Assembly (NCBI GenBank): GCA_022606135.1
Contig: JABYQN010000008.1
Location: 1,054,001 to 1,118,000, forward strand
Length of the DNA stretch: 64,000 nt
DNA from: Fomes fomentarius
Lineage: Eukaryota > Basidiomycota > Agaricomycetes > Polyporales > Polyporaceae
Direction: 5' to 3'
A program made the translations under genes and the position numbers. Under the pieces are notes generated by a model, which did not search any database, had not been told where the DNA came from, and worked only from the letters and a program-made list of their open reading frames with translations. Positions 1 to 12,734 of the stretch are shown piece by piece. Position 1 is the first letter of the stretch, and the number at the start of each line of letters is the position of its first letter.

Positions 1-721
1 GAACGGGACGCGGCCGGAGAGGACTGGCCAGCTCGTGCATCCAGTCGGATGGGTAGTTCGGTATCCACTGTTGGAGCTTGGAGCGTGCGTTGCCCACGCG
101 TGGCGGCGTAGGCGTTGGGCGGTCCGACTGGGCGGGGAGAAGCGAAAGCTGCCTGCGCGAGGGAGAGGGGGAGGGGATCAATCAAACCTTGTCGCGCCAG
201 CTTCTCGCCCAAACGAGCATAGCGGCGAAAAAATGCCAACGGCGTTCTACGTTTGAGAACTGAGAGGGTCTATAAGGCAATGCAACGAACTAAACTGCCC
301 GAGTGCTGCGAGATGGAAGCAGCTTTGTATCCCGCTTCTGAGATGGGGGTTGCGAACAGAGAGAGAAGAGAAATGCCAATAAGTAAATGCGATACCAGAC
401 ATCGATCCCCATCCGTGTTTCTACAGTTATGATACATATTCGCGATCGGTCAGATCCCAGGGTAGGCGTGGATATTACGTCGAGCAGCAGCATGGAGACA
501 ACACAGCACGAAAGCGAGGAAGAACGGGATACACGAGGGATGCGAGAGGAAAGGATACGTGGAGACGACACTTTTTTGAGGATCGTCAACGTTCTGACGA
601 GTATTGCCAATGCGCGATAGCAGACTGCTGGGTCCCGTGGCTCTGATGAACTGCTGACGAATAGTTATTAGAGTTGGTGGTAGTATGATGCAGATTCGGG
701 TGCTAGAAGCCGGGCGCAGAG
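1..721. other. Left-edge region, no supported gene
   Basis: Short open frames exist on both strands, but none shows a recognisable motif, a convincing splice structure or an uninterrupted coding-like stretch. It lies downstream of the minus-strand bZIP gene and may include its 3' untranslated region. Confidence 0.4.
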
Positions 722-951
722 TCAGCTGAGCGCGCCGCGGACTGGTGCGGAATAGACGGGACGCACCGTATATTGTTCGTCTTCTAGCTTGACAAGTTCA
801 TACTGAGATGCGGTGTGAGAGAATGGAGGAAGAACGGGATGACCGTACGGGGACGATAAGCTTCGCTGATGCGAATGCGACAATGAGGAGGGGGCGTATT
901 CCGAGGGCTGTGGGTGGGAAAAAAAGATGCCGTCACTAGGATCCCGAGCTC

Positions 952-1766
952 TCAATACGCGCAGTTCTGCTGGGGCGCAAGACCCGCAGAGACGGAGATA
1001 ACACTCGCCGAGAACGAGGGACTCGACGTCGCACTGGACGTTGGAGTCTCGGGCGGCACGGGGTACCCCGGCACGCCATACGAATAGTTGTTCAGCTGGC
1101 GCGATGAGTATGTCGCGTAGCCGGAGGTGTGCGGCGGCGTCTGCGACGAGTATTGGCCGGTAATGGAAGGGATAGAGAGGGGGGAGGTGGACTATGACTG
1201 GTGGAGGTCTGCAGCGGTAGTCAGCAATGGGGATTCCGAGCATACTGACTGTCTCCTACCATGTAGGTGACGCCGCTCGCGTCTGTTGTTCTCCGCCGCT
1301 TAGCATCGCGGTCGAAATGGCGGTCGTCTGAGGGGAGAGGGGTGTAGGTGTCTCGGCGATATTCCGGTCGTAGTTGGGCGTTCTTCATTTCGAGCTGTCG
1401 CCTGAGCTCCTCGACCTCGCGGTGGAGCAACTCGTTCTCCTGCTCGAGCTCGCGTATGCGCATGAGGGGCGGGGGAATGGCGGCGACTTGGTCGGGGGAC
1501 AATGCGAGGACGGACTGCAGCTTCGTCACGGTTTGCTCGAGCTTGGTGGGATACGGGTCGGTAAGCGAGCATTGGTTCAGGCGCGGGGCAATCATACCTG
1601 CTCGATGTACGCCTTCCGCTTGGCCCGGTGGCGCGCCTGGGCTAATAGCGTGTCAGGAGGAGCGGGGTGGTGTGCGACGGCGAGGAGGACATACCTTTTG
1701 CATTGCGCGAACGTTCAGGACGGTCAGTAGATTGGTGGCTGGCGGTACTGTGTTCCGCGGAGCCAT
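952..1766 (-). CDS. bZIP transcription factor, about 210 aa
   Basis: Four exons fit: 1766-1695, 1636-1598, 1541-1260 and 1191-952 (633 nt, 210 aa). The basic region is assembled across intron 1. NVRAMQKAR followed by HRAKRKAYIEQ matches the bZIP pattern N-x2-A-x4-R and leads directly into LEQTVTKLQ. A second heptad-like helix (RIRELEQENELLHREVEEL) follows after a short insertion. The C-terminal part is rich in Ser, Thr, Pro and Tyr, as in activation regions. It is expected to bind DNA as a dimer in the nucleus. Intron 2 uses an AAG acceptor. The C-terminus is uncertain: another open frame continues to 722 and ends in a plausible acidic tail (YELVKLEDEQYT), so a further intron could extend the protein. 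The bZIP call is firm; the target genes are unknown. Confidence 0.8.
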
Positions 1767-3337
1767 CACGTTGTGAGTCTGTGGGGGAAGACAAGGGCGT
1801 CATGTAACGTAAAGGACAGGGGAGCGAAGGCGATCGGGGTTGGAAAACGGAGGAGAGGGATCAGTTGGATGTTTATATGGGACGGTTGGGGTAGCCGCCC
1901 AGAGCCATCGCATCGCGCGGGGCAGCGAGGCAGGGCGAGGTCCTTTGCCTGCACAAAGTCTACCCGACCGCCAATGGATTTTCTGCCAAATAGCCCCCAT
2001 CGCGGAAATCCGTCACATCCAGCACGCACGCCCCCGTGGCAGCCATCTGCTTGTTCGCCGCGAGATGGGAGGCTGTTTCAGCCGCGAAGCTCATCAGACA
2101 ATTGCGTCCGCGCGATTCTCCACAAAATCCATTCAAGCGCATCGCCATCACAACTTATTATTTATCGTAAATTTCCGGTAAAAGACAACACAGATCTCCA
2201 GCGTCCACCGTGGAAATACGGGTCAGGGTCGTAAGGTTGTGAGATCGGGCGCGCTCGTTATTCCCCAGCCTGTCCGCACTCCGCGACGCGCCCAGCACCT
2301 GTGCGCTGTGCGTTCTACTCGTCTTGGTTGCACGCGCTCATGGACCGTCTGCAGGCTTGGAAGGACAGATTGCGCTCATGGACCATAACAATGTCCATAG
2401 AACGGCAATACGTTTGGGGGAGAAGGGAAAGTAGGAGCCGTATGCCGCTTTCCGGATCGTACTGCCTGGGGTGCCTGGCATCGGAAGTCGCCGTCCGCGC
2501 TCTTCACGCCGTCGTCTCCATGGTCCCTCGCATTGTGTCTGCTGCGTGCCCGGAACAAGGTCCTGAACTCCTCCATTTCACTCGTAATATGTAACGCACG
2601 CTCCACGCCTCGCCCTCTAGAGTTTGTGCCCTTCTGCCTTTCAAGGCCTCTTCCAGTCGCAAATAAAGGGGCGACCTTGCCCAGGCGCAGGTGGTCCAAA
2701 GATATCACCGAGAAGCTATTTGTTATCAGCAAGAATGACATCCTGCGAGTCCAACAAGCCGAGTTCGTCAATACGCGCAGGGTCGCCCACCGTACATCAT
2801 GTGAGGTGCGCCGTCCTCCTCTTTCGTTTCTGGACTGTCGCTCAGAACGTGTCCTCCAGCTCGTGGCGCGCTTTAACCCCTTGTAATCGTCCCATTTCTC
2901 TTTTTCTCTTTCTTTTCTGTCCTTCTCGGTAATTTCCTCTCCTCTTTCTCCAATCCCTGACTTCCTCCTGTCGGCGGCGCAGACGACAGTAGATTCCAGA
3001 GTCGGCAACGTGGACGACCATAACATTTGTACGTTATGTTTGTCGCCGAGGACCGCGCGATCGCGATTCAAAATCTGATATCTGCCTGACACGATTCGGA
3101 TTCTAATTAGACGATTGTCCGGCGGTATGGGTTCCTGCCCCGTTACGCAACACCAAGCAGGTTGTCTATGTCGCCTCTGGCGGGATGGCGGCGGGGGCAC
3201 CCACACAGCCCGCATCAACTAGGATAAAGGGAGATTCACCCTCCCGCTCGTTGCCGAAGCAATGCACCAACGTCCTCTCTTCGGGGCCCCCCCGCCGGTG
3301 CAGGCCATCAGCGCCCGCGCCCGCCGCAGCCTAGGAA
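1767..3337. other. Intergenic region upstream of the bZIP gene
   Basis: This is presumably the promoter side of the bZIP gene. A 280-codon minus-strand frame (2376-3218) has irregular composition and no domain, and I do not believe it is coding. Confidence 0.35.
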
Positions 3338-4240
3338 GTGATTGTGATGGGGGGTATCTGGAATGCCTTACTTGCAGTGAATGTCACGGAGCCCAGACTG
3401 AGAACACCGGCTCTAACGCCGACTTCCAACAGGACGGCGTTACTCTCTATGTGGGTCAATCGTCCTGCCAGTCTCCCTCTGCACAATCCCCTTGCCATTG
3501 CCGGCGGAATGACGAGAACGGTTCATGCCGAAGGCGTCCATGTCCCATGGCTGGCGGTTCTCCATTATGCGCTCGTGGACCGTGCGGAGTCCAATCGGTC
3601 ACGATTTATCCCCGACGTTTCCAACCCTTGAAGGGTGAAGTTAACAACGGAAAGCGCGCGCATCCGAGCTGCTTCTTATTATTCATTGAACCTCAGGTAT
3701 GGTTCGTTTCGTCTCAAAGTACGAGCCAATGAACAATCATAAGGTCGCTCTCTCCATGGCACCGACGTCCCCTCCCTTCTACATGCCGTTCTATTGGGAT
3801 CCCGCTCAAATGAGATGGCGAGCGGTCGACGGGTGGGTCAATTCTGTGGACCCTGACGTGGTGTTCGAGTGCCACTGTATCATGCCGCAGCCAGCAAGAA
3901 GGGGTTCCGGATCGCAAGAGCACGTTGCAGCTAACGTTCTTCCCCGAGCCAGCCGACCCCACGTTGATCCATCATGTGCTGAGACTCCGTGCGCACCGGT
4001 CAGTGGCCACGGACTGGGCCTGGATACATACATACACATGCCAGCACACGTTCCACGGCGCTGAGTTGAGGGATCCAGACGTTGCGGATGGGAAGGGACC
4101 CCAATATATTCGCTACCTAGTACCCACACCGTGCACCATGTCAGCGGCGTCGACTAAAGGACTTACCCGGATTCCAGAGGCGAGGAAGAAATGGCACTCA
4201 ATGCTAGCCGATGTGGCGAGGCATACCTCGGATAAGTAGA
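3338..4240 (+). CDS. Possible unrecognised multi-exon gene
   Basis: Not recognised. Three successive plus-strand segments read like protein: about 3380-3631 (containing ALVDRAESNRSRFIPDVSNP), 3699-3900 (containing FYMPFYWDPAQMRW) and 3925-4239 (containing LTFFPEPADPTLIHHVLRLR). They lie in different frames, so introns or frameshifts would have to join them. A GT donor follows CAG at about 3694. I could not build one consistent reading frame, and no family motif is visible. It could be a lineage-specific gene, a decayed copy, or chance open frames. Confidence 0.2.
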
Positions 4241-4521
4241 GTCAGACTTCCATCCTCAGCCTAGGTTAAAACCTTCCGCTCTCGCGAGCGGCGGAGCGGG
4301 AGGCAGCGCAGCTGATCATCATCGCTAGGTCTCATTGTCTCACCCCGTCCATCTTCCCGGTGCATCCCCCCCGCTGCTCGCGGTGGCCGTACGCACTGCA
4401 CCCCAACTGCACCCTATTAGGCCAAGGGATAGTCATATTGATGATCCACAGTCTCCAGGCTCGAATAGGGACTCCTCAGCGCGGAGGAGCACGCATGACT
4501 TAGGGTCACCTTAGTACTACT

Positions 4522-4782
4522 TTAATGCTTACTTATGAATAGTCGTAGAATTTGCAGCTCAGCGACGATCAAGGGCAGTGCGCGCAGCCCGCTGCCCAAC
4601 GCCGAATCTTGTGGACCCGGAATGAGCCGGAATGGTGACTGCGCAGAGGACTCAGGCTGTGGCTGGCGGTGGCGGTCTGGGCTGAATCCGCTAGGCAACG
4701 GTTCCATTGCCAATCGATACGAGCGAGCTGGTGTTCGCGCGCTCGGTCGCAACTGTCGCACCAGGCTCCTCCCGGGCATCAT
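4522..4782 (-). CDS. Small ORF, 86 aa, with TATA-like box
   Basis: Not recognised. The frame starts MMPGRSLVRQLRPSART, an arginine-rich, acid-poor N-terminus that could act as a mitochondrial presequence, and ends ELQILRLFISKH. On the minus strand a TATATAG motif (about 4827-4833) lies roughly 45 nt before the start codon, a usual spacing for a fungal core promoter. The middle is Pro/Ser/Gln-rich. No intron is needed. A chance open frame is a real alternative. Confidence 0.25.
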   Translation of the reverse strand: MMPGRSLVRQLRPSARTPARSYRLAMEPLPSGFSPDRHRQPQPESSAQSPFRLIPGPQDSALGSGLRALPLIVAELQILRLFISKH

Positions 4783-5599
4783 ACCTCCATCAAACTCGTC
4801 GTGCTGAGTCGTGCGGGGCCCGGGCTATATACCGCGCGCAGTTGAAGAAAAAAGCTTGGTAGATCGTTGTGCCTGTCTGACAGTCCAAGACGACGCGGCG
4901 AACTGGAATTCTGGATGTTGTATTAGCATCATCCTCGGCGGACGCGACCGGGAAAGACCAATGGGGATAGTATCAAAAGGCCGCGAAAGTTGGCGAATTT
5001 GCGGTTTACGACTCTTCACGGCGACTCAGTACTCAGGACTTGATGACGTATTCTGGGCATCGATAACAGTTGACAACACGCCCTGCTACTTGTAGGTTCG
5101 ACGCAGCCCCCTCACACCTCTGCGCTAATGCGGCATAGAGGGATGGATCGACTAAGAAGGGGAAGGGTTCAGAAACAGCAATAGCACAAAAGACTGCCAT
5201 GGATTTGGTCTAGAGGCGCGATGCCTCCCTACCATTGTTAAACGATCTACGTACATACATCGACTTGTCTGCCAAGTGCTCGGGGAGTCGACTCGGACTC
5301 TCCGATCCAGACGGAAAGTCAGCACGATACTCGATGCTACTTATGCCGTGATCGATGGACACCGCAAGCATAGGTTGCTAGTAGTAAGTAGTATGGCTAG
5401 ACCTCGTCTAACATACGCGTTCAAAACCGATCGCGACGGTGAAATGAATAGCACTCCTGATCGCCCATAGGCGCCTCCACTGCACAGGATTCTGGCCACA
5501 ACCTTTCTTTGACGAACACAACTACCGCCGGTAAGCACTGTCACCTGTCCATGTTTTCATTTCGACAGCGCACCCACAAGCTCACAGTGTCGTACATAA

Positions 5600-6090
5600 C
5601 ATCAGTACAGAGCACAAAGGACATGTGCGCGCGGCACTGGATCCGCGTGACGGGCGATCTGCAGTGCCAGAACCGCGCGAACTTACGTTACGCCTTGATC
5701 GAGGACCTCCTCCTGGAGCGTGGCCTTAATATCCCATCACGATCGTCCATCGGGACATCGGGCGAGGTACCGCCCACGAGTGGCTCGAGGAATGCCGTAC
5801 ACGCATCTCGTGCACAACGTCTTAAGACCCCGGGGCCTGGCCTCCCGCCGCTTGCGCCTGCTGTGAACGCAGCTCCTCAACCCGGCAACCGCGAACTTTC
5901 GCGGGCTCGGGCTCAGGTTCGTCGTGCGTGCGTGCGTGCGGCCCCGGGGCCACGCTTGTTCCATCACCCGTCATCACAAGTACTTACTTGATATCGAGCG
6001 CGCTGAGCTTTCGACGTGATCGCGAGAACCGTTCACCGACGTGTTGCGCAACTCGAGGCTCAAGCGACCCTTTGGAAGTGATTCAAGTGA
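5600..6090 (-). other. Coding-like segments, not assembled
   Basis: Two minus-strand stretches end in strong GTAAGT donors. One reads VAQHVGERFSRSRRKLSALD (about 6065-5988), the other ATLQEEVLDQGVT (about 5725-5687). Between them is an open acidic segment (DEPEPEPAK). The phases do not join cleanly, and a plus-strand frame here (YALIEDLLLERGLN) looks equally plausible. A gene may be present, but its strand and structure are unresolved. Confidence 0.2.
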
Positions 6091-7221
6091 TTCAGGCGTA
6101 CAGCACCGTGAAACACCATCGCTATGTACGCCACGCCCAGGCCAAGGTGTTGGCCGGACTGTGCGCGGTTCTGATCCCTTCACCGTGTAGGGTCGAGCAC
6201 TTCCAGTCCTGGCTTGACCGGTGCGGGAACGCCGCATCGTCCACACGGAGCCATCCGAAGATGGTTACTGAGGTCTGCCCTCTGCCGAGCCGTCGTTCCC
6301 TTTGTACCGAATCGCTGTGCTTATACTTACACAGTCCTCCGGATCGCTAGGTCTAGTCATGGCCCATGCTGCTACTCGGACTCGATCTCCGCCCATGTCC
6401 AACTCGCTCTCACTCGCTCTCACACTCGGCCTGAACGTCAGGCTGCTTGCGGGGAAGGTGCAGCGGATACACGTCACTGTCACTCGCGCATACGGTAAGC
6501 CGTGTGGTGTTGATATCGCATGGGCAAGGGTTTCACAAGGCACGGAATGCGAGCAGGTGTGCGGAACACGGCGATAGACGGTGCTTCTTGAGCCTGAGTC
6601 GACACGCCAGGAGAATTTAGAATCAAGCATGCATGGAGTGTGCACACTGCGGCAGACTCCGGGAGTGCGAAATTCCGGACAACCTTGGATGCACGAGGCA
6701 ACGTATCGTCGTCATCAAGGTCCCTAAAAGCAATCAGATTCATTAGTTCTATATTCGTGCTACATGTGTCCGATGAGAGCTGCGGGGACAATGCACCAAT
6801 GATCGCCAGCATCGCTGTCACCCTCTTTCGCGGTCAATAATGGTTGGACCTGAGTAATAGTACCGCTGGCACTGTTCGTACGGGCTGAGACGATATAGAT
6901 ACAGTACAAGAGACTTCTGAACGAATCTGGTTGTCGATCGCTAATACGTTAGGTAAGCGGAGCAATAAACCCCAGACGGGCATTGTACTATACTATACTA
7001 CGAGAAGTGGGATGAGATGTCCGAGCAATTGAGCGTGGTTTGTGCGGGAGAACGGTATTGATGGTCTATGCGAACATCTCGCCCGATCGCGGGCTATGGA
7101 GTAGGTTAGGGGCCAGACCGGCCCATTCTGACGGGGACGTCACGGTCTACAGGTCTTGAGAACGCTGCAGATGGCCGTCATGCAGGGGTGCCACGAGCAT
7201 GCCTGTACTCGGCTGCTGGGG

Positions 7222-8260
7222 CTAGCAGGGAGCAGGATCCCTGACCATGCACCAGAGAGGGAAGCCAGCAGAATCCTTGGAGGAGAAGTTCTTGACGGAA
7301 CGATGACTAAATCCAGACTTCCGGAACCATTGAACCTGTATGACATATGAAAAGCGGACATAACCATGGGACATTTCGAAATAAAGAAGAGGATGAACAT
7401 ACGTGGTAGGGGCTTTTGACTTCTGTCACAATACGCTTCCCGCTGGTGTCAGCCTGGAAGCACAGGACACGGACGGATCAATTAGCTGTAGAGGACATGG
7501 ACATGAGACAATTGACGAGCCTGCTTGCATACGGTGCTTAGCAACAGCCTTCCCAACCCGCGACGCTGTGCGTCGGGGTGCACGGCAAGCAACTTGATGT
7601 TCCACGAGTCCCTGCGCGCATGCTCACCAGCACTGAAGGCGGTCCTATATAGCTCGTGATATGTAGGAATGTACTAGTTAGAGACGAAATGGCGATTAGC
7701 AGTTGAACGCTGAAGGATTGGACAGACAGACATACGTGATACGAGTACCATTCGCTGAGGTATGGAGACAGGCTGCGGAGGAAATCGTCTTGCTGACTGT
7801 GGCGTTTGAGTTCAGATTCAGGACTGTGTGTGTTTCAGTGATAGGAAGAAAATGGACGAACTAGCAGTGCCAATCTTCACCCGGGGCGAGTATTGCAGCG
7901 ACGCCCTGAACGCGACCATTGGCGGTACCGACATGGACTTCGCCTTTGGTGATACACGCGCGGATCGTCCTTTTGTACATGTCATTCTGCAGACGTGTGG
8001 ATCCGCCACAGAGAGAGGACATCCCGATGTCTGTCACGCACACAAAGCCAAAGGTATGAGATGGGGATCTGGACGGGGCAGAAATGAATAAATTGACTGA
8101 CCATCATGGAAAGCAGCTAGCATAACTTGGACGGCGGCGTCGACCTCCTCATCTACACACGGAGATACACGGGCGCGGTCAGCGCGCGAAGAGGGAGGAG
8201 AGGGAGTCGCGTGGAGGCGCGGGTACCTGTGGGATTGACGAGGCGGCGTACGGAGATCAT
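7222..8260 (-). CDS. GNAT-family N-acetyltransferase, 215 aa
   Basis: Seven exons join in phase: 8260-8227, 8152-8102, 8030-7862, 7823-7736, 7673-7533, 7453-7403 and 7335-7222 (648 nt, 215 aa). The order matches fungal GNAT enzymes. An N-terminal VRRLVNPTDEEVDAAVQVML helix comes first, then GEVHVGTANGRVQGVAAIL (beta strands 2-3). Motif A follows, LLAVHPDAQRRGLGRLLLS, with the acetyl-CoA phosphate-binding loop Q-R-R-G-L-G at residues 150-155. The C-terminus FRKSGFSHRS...GFPLWCMVRD is typical of the fold. It should transfer acetyl from acetyl-CoA to an amine; the substrate is unknown. In exon 3 the frame TGC-TA is cut just before what would be a TAG stop, so splicing at a GTTCGT donor is essential for a full-length product. 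No other part looks damaged. Confidence 0.82.
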
Positions 8261-11150
8261 ATCGACAGGGCGCACTTGAGAATCGGAACTCACTTATGGT
8301 GGTTGAGAGCCCCGACGGGCGTACTTATACAGTTCGAGCCTACGGCAGCGTGCCCGGTCTGGCAGTTCACCCAGTCCACACGGGACAGACAGTGTCCGCG
8401 GAGGCCGAGGATCATGGACAGATGCCGCTGCCCCGGGCAACGCTTGACCCTCGGTGCGCACTACCCCTTGTCAGCGCCCGCCGCCGCGATGTCGCGCATC
8501 CAGAGCCACACGCAGCCAACACAAACCAACCTCGGCGCGGTCCGAGCCCTGCTCCAGCGAGTCCCAACCGGCCACGGGTCGTCGTCCGCCCACCAACCCA
8601 CCGCTGCACCTGACAACCACACTGTCCTATCGCGTCCAATCATTTAGCGAGGTTGCGCAGGTTTGACCCAATCGCATTTCGCCGGCGACTAGCAGCAAGG
8701 TGCAGCCCCACCCACCCAGGCTACTGCCGAGAGTCTCTCCTTACGTGTCGTAATCTTTGCCCGACGAAGACGTCTCAGTTCTACGGCTTCGCAGCTTCGA
8801 GCCATTGCCCGGACCTCACTTGTTCATCCTGCCCAGTCTGCCCAGTCAGCACGAACAAGCGTCGCCAGAATCATATTGTCACTTACTGCAGCCGCCACAG
8901 GACGTATTCCCAGCAGAACGGCCACCGTGGTCTATTCGTATCCGCCAGTACATCCAGACCACGCTGCCAATGGTCGGACCGCCGCACATCAGGTCTATTG
9001 CCCCGCCTCCAGCCCCCCCCCCGCAGCTTAACTTTGCGAAGACGCTTCTATTGCGCGACGTCAATGCCTCCCACTTTACTGGACCCATGTGCGGAGAAGG
9101 CCAAAAGGGAGTTTCTTCGGCGGAGAAGCTGGTTGTTCGCAACAAGCCTTATGGCCCACCTCCGAGCTCCGAGATCGCATCCACGCTGCCTGCCACCTCT
9201 GCCGCCAGCCAGCACCTACGCGTGAGCGAGCCAGTAGCCGTCCTCGCCTTCACACCAAATCTTCACCAATTCAACCGCGTCTATCAGCCCTCGTCCGATC
9301 TCTCTGGGCGGATTTTCCACCTCGACCACCATGATGACCCTGCCCGTGTCCTACGTCACCTTCTGCCCGATCTTGCAGCTCGGGACTTTCCCTGCACCTC
9401 CAGGCACGATCCTGCGCACAGCAGACCGTGATTATCGAGCACATCACCTCAAGCTCAAGCAGTGGACCACCCACCAATCTGATGGCTTCGCAGGAACAGG
9501 AGCACCGGTCCTGCCACACACCACGCGTACCACGTCTTGCGCGCGCATCCAATTCGAATCCCAACGGTGAGTATTTTCGCGTCCGGTCCCCAAGGTGATT
9601 GGTGCTTGCTAGCCCACAGGCAGCAGGCCTCAAGGCTCAGCTCAGGCCAGAAAACCCCAGGCCCCGTCGTTCGCGTCCACTGCCCAGGGGAGCGGATGCG
9701 CGCACTTGAGCCGTATACAGGGTGCACTAAGTGCTGCCCCAGCCTCCGCGGTCCTCGTCTTCTCCGGCGCACTCCCAGCCGTCTGAATCGCCTGCCTCGA
9801 GGCCCCAGTTCATGACATGTACACGATAAGTACCACGATCCAAGCACTGGACGCGCTGGCACGGGAACCACGACAGGGCCGAGTGCGGGGATGTGGGAAA
9901 ACCGCGCACGTCGCCGCCCTTTGCCAGCTTTAACCAGAAGAAGGAGGGAGTGGGTGGGGATGGCGAGGCCCGCCGATAGGCTCAAGCTGGTACGTTGCGA
10001 AGCTTTATCGAGGAATGCACGCACTACCGTAACTGAGCGACACAGCATGACCGCCGCGAGGCACCGCGTGTTCCCAGCCCCAGGTTCCCGCCCCTCCCCC
10101 CGGTCTCGTCGTCGTGGTTCTCGCTTTCCGACCCCACACGGACCTGTTCATGACTGTCTGTCGAGCCTCCACCTTCGGCTCTCGTGCCCCAGGCTCCAAC
10201 CCACACTGACAGGTCCAGCGCCCGCTATTGCAAATTGTACCCCCCTCCCCCAGTAATTTACACTGCAGCCGGAGGAGAAGACGCGCTGCTGCGGGCGGAA
10301 CGGAGCGGAACGTCGACGTCGACGGGACGGAAGAGGGTAGATGGATGGGCAGGCAGACGGACGCGAACATCGAACCCCGGCTTCTGGCCAAAGAGGCGAG
10401 GGCGCAGGCCCTGAGCCCTCCTGCTTCCCGTCTTCCTCTTCCCCGTCGAGACGGGCTCGGATCCTCAGGCCCGCGACGCACGCGTCCCAGTGCTATCGCA
10501 ATCTGCCATCTCCGCATCTCCTTGGACATTGAATGCGCTATGTCTGGCGCCCCGCTCGTCCACTGGCAGTAGATGCAAAGATACGCCCAGTCGTGAATCG
10601 CCGGCTTCGCATCTCGCATACGTTCGCACTTCGTATGGTCCGTATGGTCACTCTCTCCCTGCTCTTCGTCCCATTGTTGCTCTTTATTCACTTGCGAGGC
10701 CACACCCGGCCATCGTGTGCTATTGTCCTTCACGAAGGCGCGCACAATTTAGGCCCAAACTCTATCTCTCCCGACCCTATCATGAAGCCAGTTGTGACGG
10801 CACAACGTGCAGAACGGGCCCCCAGCCCCGTCGTCTTCCCTGCACCGGAGACAGTCTGGGACGCGGGAGAAGAGGGCTCGGAGATAATATCACAGAAGAC
10901 GCAGGAGCCCGCGGAACGGGGCGGGGCGAATATGAGAGGCTGACGCCGTAGAAAGTAAGGTCCTGTCAGGCTGCACCACCGTGACGGACGATGGGTCGTT
11001 CGAGCACACAAGCTTTTACTGCATGTTGACGTAGTCGCTGCTGCTGGCGGTGTCTAGCCACACTGGCACCGTCAGTGGCCCCTGCGGCTAACAGTAGACT
11101 GAGGCGAGAAGACTACGGGCGCGAGCTTCTAGCGGACGCTCAACCTTGAA

Positions 11151-11167
11151 AGAGAGAGAGAGAGAGT
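11151..11167. repeat. (GA)n dinucleotide tract
   Basis: An uninterrupted run of GA dinucleotides. A shorter one occurs near 11421-11432. Confidence 0.8.
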
Positions 11168-11718
11168 CTATCGGAAATCCGAGCCCGTCACGCGACGAGT
11201 GCTCTTGTGGCGAAACACCGGGGTACGCTCCCCCAGCTCCTGCATGGATCGCTTCCGACAAGCGTTCTTCGACGGATAGAGCGACATGGAACGGCGCAGC
11301 ATGAGCGTGGTGCGTGTCCAGTCGTTCTGAGCGGTTGTGCGAGTCAGATTGGTCAGGTCAGGAGAGCCGCACTGCGCCGCATATGGCTGCATTAACGTGC
11401 CGGAGGGAGTTCAGAGTTCAGAGAGAGAGAGATTGAGTTAAACGCTTCCGGAACGCTCTCTCAAGCTCGTCCGTCGGTCTTTCGAATAGACTCGCACTGT
11501 CGATAGCTGCTGGTCCGGGCGAAAAAGTGTGTCTGACAGGTATTATGGGGGCCAGGCACCGCGGGATCCCATGGCCCATGCTTGTTCCTCGAACTCCGAC
11601 GCTTGAGAAGCCTCCGCACTCCGAGTCACTGCTTGTGGCTTGTGCTCCCCTGCGAGGGACATGAGAACGTGGCTTCCACGCACGACGTATGGCGTGCTGA
11701 CACCGTCCGTATGTATAT

Positions 11719-11768
11719 GAGTACGAGTACGAGTACGAGTACGGGTACGGATACGGACACGGACACGG
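11719..11768. repeat. GAGTAC hexamer minisatellite
   Basis: About four perfect copies of GAGTAC are followed by graded variants (GGGTAC, GGATAC, GGACAC twice). The variation runs in one direction along the array, as in a decaying tandem repeat. Confidence 0.85.
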
Positions 11769-12734
11769 AGAGACGGCTGACGGACAATCCGATCGGTGCG
11801 GCCACGGCGACCTCATTAGCCTTGGTGCGTATACACCGTCTCAGCGTTGTCCGGGTGAGAGCTCTCTCTCACCACGACAGAAAGCAAGATCGCTTCCCAG
11901 CGGGAGAACGACAGTGCAGCAGAGAAATGCGGCTTGCACGCACCACGACTACGTATACGTATACGTGTCACGCATACAAATTATAGATATAGAGTCGGCG
12001 CGGGTACGAACAGAGAGCTCACCCTCGGAGGTGTGGACGCCAGACGGCGGGGACGGTGGACGGTATTCACACCGGAGAGAGAGAAGACCAGCAGACGAAC
12101 TTGCGCACACGACGCATTGAGAAGTCACAATGGTTATCGCCATGACCAGCCCAGACCACCGCTTGTGCGTTAAATTAACGACCCTTCCCCCCACACTCCC
12201 TGCGCCCGCCCGAGAGCCTCGAACAGACCTGGGCCGATGTGAGTTTCATTAAATTTCATTCTTTTCGTCTGCTCCAAGCCACCCTGTGTGTCAACACCGC
12301 GCAACACCAACAAGCACACACCGACCTTCGCGTGAATCTTGGTACCTCCGACAGGCTACAGCGCATCCCCCCCTGCTCTGCCCGCACTTTGGCCCCAAGG
12401 GCGCATTGACTCCCGAACATGCATGCCATTCTGACAAGCAGTATATAGAAAACAATAACTAATAGTATGAGAGAGGCGCAAAATCGGGGCGGCGGACACA
12501 AACAGCAAACGAAAGGACGCGTGCATACGACTGGCGCAAGCGAGCCGACCGACTGACGACAAAGAGATAGATGGCCTTGTATATCCACATCCGCTCTGCA
12601 GCAGCAGCAAGTACGTGTAGAGAGAGATATATGTAGAGGCAATCGGAGAGGGATAGATGTAGTAGTAGATCGTACATTCCGTTTCTGACAACAACGCAGT
12701 TCCCAATCGCCAACGCACACCTGGCGCAGCGACT

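Larger units (their letters stand above)
8261..12734. other. 4.5-kb stretch without a supported gene
   Basis: Long open frames occur on both strands (for example 8757-9431 plus and 10005-10745 minus), but several frames are open at once, as expected in GC-rich, stop-poor DNA. None contains a recognisable motif. The left end is the promoter side of the GNAT gene and the right end includes the NoxA 3' flank. Parts with CT-rich tracts and simple repeats look regulatory or neutral. Confidence 0.35.

Noticed and set aside
2376..3218. 280-codon minus-strand open frame
   Set aside because: Irregular composition, several other frames also open, no motif, and position upstream of the bZIP gene. Probably promoter DNA.
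8757..9431. 224-codon plus-strand open frame
   Set aside because: Proline/serine-rich translation of CT-rich DNA with overlapping open frames on both strands; no family motif or splice logic.
10005..10745. 246-codon minus-strand open frame
   Set aside because: No domain, low-complexity Arg/Ser/Gly composition and competing frames.
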